Made by a program: the position numbers and the translations under genes
NCBI GenBank assembly: GCA_017517985.1
Contig: JAFWWX010000069.1
Span: 1-7,717 of the forward strand
Reading direction: 5' to 3'
Length of the DNA: 7,717 bases
DNA from: Clostridia bacterium
GTDB lineage: Bacteria > Bacillota_A > Clostridia > Oscillospirales > CAG-382
Notes under the pieces: model-generated
Told to the model about the DNA's origin: nothing
Seen by the model: the letters and a program-made list of their open reading frames with translations, nothing else
Database searches by the model: none
Part shown: positions 6,254 through 7,717 of the stretch, one piece after another
How positions within the stretch are numbered: position 1 is the stretch's first letter
Layout of the letters: each line of letters starts with the position of its first letter

Positions 6254-7519
6254 ATGAAACTTATCGTCATCGGTTCCGGCGGAAGAGAACACGCCATTAT
6301 AAAAAAGCTTCTCGAAAATAAGGAAATTGAAAAAATCTATGCACTTCCCGGAAACGGCGGTATTGCTGCCGATGCGGAATGTGTAAACATTGGCGCAAAG
6401 GATAAAGAGGGTATTGTAAAGTTTGCACTTGACAATAAAATTGACTTTGCAGTTGTAGCTCCCGATGATCCGCTGGTACTTGGCGTTGTTGATGCTCTTG
6501 AAGAAGTGGGCGTTCCCTGCTTCGGTCCGAGAGCAAATGCGGCAATAATTGAGGGTAGTAAGGTTTTCTCAAAGAACCTTATGAAAAAGTACAATATCCC
6601 CACAGCCGCATACGAAGTATTCGAGAATATGGACTCGGCACTTAAATACCTTGAAACAGCTCCCATTCCCACTGTTATCAAGGCTGACGGTCTTGCTCTC
6701 GGCAAGGGCGTTATTATCGCTATGACAAGAGAAGAAGCAGTTGATGCGGTAAAATCAATGATGCAGGACAAGGTATTTGGCGAGAGTGGTTCAAGAGTAG
6801 TTGTAGAAGAATTTCTTGAAGGCCCGGAGGTTTCCGTTCTTGCATTTACCGATGGAAATGTAGTTGTTCCTATGGTTTCTTCTATGGACCACAAGCGTGC
6901 ACTTGACGGTGATATGGGACTTAACACAGGCGGTATGGGAACTGTTGCCCCCAATCCTTACTACACAAATGAAATCGCAGACGAGTGTATGAAGACAGTA
7001 TTTGTTCCCACAATAGAGGCTATGAACAAAGAGGGAAGAACCTTTAAGGGATGTCTTTACTTTGGTCTTATGATAACTAAAAACGGTGTAAAGGTAATTG
7101 AATACAACTGCCGTTTCGGTGACCCTGAAACTCAGGTTGTACTTCCTCTTCTCGAATCCGACCTTTATACAGTAATGAGAGCCTGCCGTGACGGTAATCT
7201 CGCTGATACTGAGGTTAAGTTCTCAGAGGGCGCTGCGTGCTGTGTTGTTGTGGCATCAAAGGGATATCCTCAGAAGTACGAAACAGGCTTTGAAATGACA
7301 CTTCCCAAAGTTGGCGGTGACACAGATATATATGTTGCGGGTGCAAAGATAGAAGACGGAAAGCTTGTAAATGCAGGCGGACGAGTTCTTGGCGCTGTGG
7401 GTAAAGCGGAAACACTTGAAAAGGCAATTGAGGTTGCATATGGGGTTGCAAAGGAAGTTAAGTTTGAAAATGCTTATTTCAGAAATGATATAGGCAAGAA
7501 AGCACTTGCAGCGAAATAA
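6254..7519 (+). CDS. purD: Phosphoribosylamine-glycine ligase (GAR synthetase)
   Basis: Joins phosphoribosylamine, the unstable product of PurF, to glycine with ATP, giving GAR (step 2). The 421 residues are the normal length for a single-function bacterial PurD of the ATP-grasp superfamily. The N-terminal motif VIGSGGREHA is at 5-14 and PGNGG at 32-36. The ATP-grasp core shows IKADGLALGKGVIIA at 142-156, VVVEEFLEGPEVSV at 182-195, DHKRALDGDMGLNTGGMGT at 212-230 and IEYNCRFGDPETQ at 282-294, the last holding the metal-binding Glu/Asn region. The segment usually reading GPEAPL is APDDPL at 69-74, a mild variant. GGG at 6243-6245, eight bases before the ATG, supports the start. It follows purH after a 199-base gap full of palindromes, the longest gap in the window. 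Confidence 0.97.
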   Translation: MKLIVIGSGGREHAIIKKLLENKEIEKIYALPGNGGIAADAECVNIGAKDKEGIVKFALDNKIDFAVVAPDDPLVLGVVDALEEVGVPCFGPRANAAIIEGSKVFSKNLMKKYNIPTAAYEVFENMDSALKYLETAPIPTVIKADGLALGKGVIIAMTREEAVDAVKSMMQDKVFGESGSRVVVEEFLEGPEVSVLAFTDGNVVVPMVSSMDHKRALDGDMGLNTGGMGTVAPNPYYTNEIADECMKTVFVPTIEAMNKEGRTFKGCLYFGLMITKNGVKVIEYNCRFGDPETQVVLPLLESDLYTVMRACRDGNLADTEVKFSEGAACCVVVASKGYPQKYETGFEMTLPKVGGDTDIYVAGAKIEDGKLVNAGGRVLGAVGKAETLEKAIEVAYGVAKEVKFENAYFRNDIGKKALAAK

Positions 7520-7562
7520 ATTCTAAACAGGTTCGCTCCAAAAATTAAAAGTGAAATTATAT

Positions 7563-7576
7563 TCCGCAAAAGCGGA
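7563..7576 (+). other. Small hairpin in the leader of purL
   Basis: TCCGC-AAAA-GCGGA, a 5-bp stem eleven bases before the degenerate period-7 array. It resembles the CCGC/GCGG hairpin at 4739-4749 in both sequence and position relative to the array, which suggests the two leaders share an origin. Confidence 0.5.
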
Positions 7577-7586
7577 TTAACACAAC

Positions 7587-7614
7587 AATTCCGAAATCCG
7601 AATTTCGAATCCCG
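7587..7614. repeat. Degenerate period-7 array upstream of purL
   Basis: Four 7-mers in register: AATTCCG, AAATCCG, AATTTCG and AATCCCG. They have the same orientation as the perfect array before purH but differ at one or two positions per unit, so this is a diverged relative of the arrays at 2511 and 4790. Confidence 0.7.
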
Positions 7615-7643
7615 AGTTTTTTCGGCGGTTTGGCGAAGTCGGC

Positions 7644-7666
7644 TTTCGCATAAAATTCCGAAAGGA
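7644..7666 (+). promoter_or_regulatory. Shared leader block with ribosome binding site of purL
   Basis: TTTCGCATAA, three bases, then TCCGAAAGGA, matching 2615-2637 upstream of purN at 21 of 23 positions and with the same nine-base spacing to the ATG. Just before it, GCGAA (7633-7637) can pair with TTCGC (7645-7649) inside the block. Confidence 0.75.
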
Positions 7667-7675
7667 TAAAAATCT

Positions 7676-7717
7676 ATGGTTTACAGAATTTTCGTAGAAA
7701 AACAAAAGGGTCTTGAC
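7676..7717 (+). CDS. purL: Phosphoribosylformylglycinamidine synthase, N-terminus only
   Basis: Only 14 codons are visible, reading MVYRIFVEKQKGLD up to the window end. This matches the N-terminus of the long single-chain clostridial FGAM synthase (FGAR plus glutamine plus ATP to FGAM, step 4), which typically begins MVYRI(F/Y)VEKK. GAAAGGA lies nine bases before the ATG, and the position after purD fits the pathway. The assignment rests on a short stretch plus context, and the long-chain form is an inference. Confidence 0.78.
   Translation, partial: MVYRIFVEKQKGLD

Noticed and set aside
6062..6292. 76-residue minus-strand open frame in the purH-purD gap
   Set aside because: It is translated from the palindromes and runs into the purD start. 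Such frames arise from repeat DNA, and I see no domain or supporting start signal.
6337..6954. 205-residue antisense open frame within purD
   Set aside because: Low-complexity Ser/Thr/Pro-rich shadow of the purD codons with no recognisable motif. The purD match is unambiguous.

Overview
The window is a dense run of de novo purine biosynthesis genes, all on the + strand, and most likely comes from a Clostridia-class Firmicute. My best guess is the Ruminococcaceae/Oscillospiraceae. The evidence is the moderate GC content, the GAAAGGA-type ribosome binding sites, and proteins close to the clostridial versions of PurF, PurN, PurH and PurL. I am sure of the pathway, fairly sure of the class, and unsure of the family.

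Layout: purF without its first codons (1-1371); purM (1466-2506); purN (2647-3261); a small membrane protein overlapping purN by one base (3261-3863); an archaeal-type IMP cyclohydrolase, purO (3970-4692); a stand-alone AICAR formyltransferase, which is purH without its cyclohydrolase domain (4870-6054); purD (6254-7519); and the first 14 codons of purL (7676 to the window end). These cover step 1 (PurF), 2 (PurD), 3 (PurN), 4 (PurL), 5 (PurM), 9 (AICAR formyltransferase) and 10 (IMP cyclohydrolase). The genes for PurE, PurC and PurB are not in view. The last two steps, done by one bifunctional PurH in most bacteria, are here split over two adjacent genes, one of them of the type first known from archaea.

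The gaps between genes are 94 to 199 bases, except for the one-base overlap at 3261. They are not empty. Three of them (before purN, purH and purL) carry period-7 arrays built on AATTCGG/AATTCCG. Two of these arrays are perfect 32-bp reverse complements of each other, 2.2 kb apart. A nearly identical block ending in the ribosome binding site precedes both purN and purL. The gap before purD instead holds four strong hairpins or inverted repeats. I saw no tRNA, rRNA, CRISPR array, transposase, riboswitch or convincing Rho-independent terminator. The genes may form one transcript, but the promoter would lie upstream of the window.

The most interesting points are: (i) a PurF whose phosphoribosyltransferase half looks intact while the glutamine-binding residues of its amidotransferase half appear substituted; (ii) the split PurO plus PurH solution for the last two steps; (iii) the inverted AATTCGG arrays and the portable leader block; and (iv) a membrane protein, possibly of the CrtO family, embedded among the purine genes. 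The arrangement is a variant of a known pathway. I do not claim a wholly new system.
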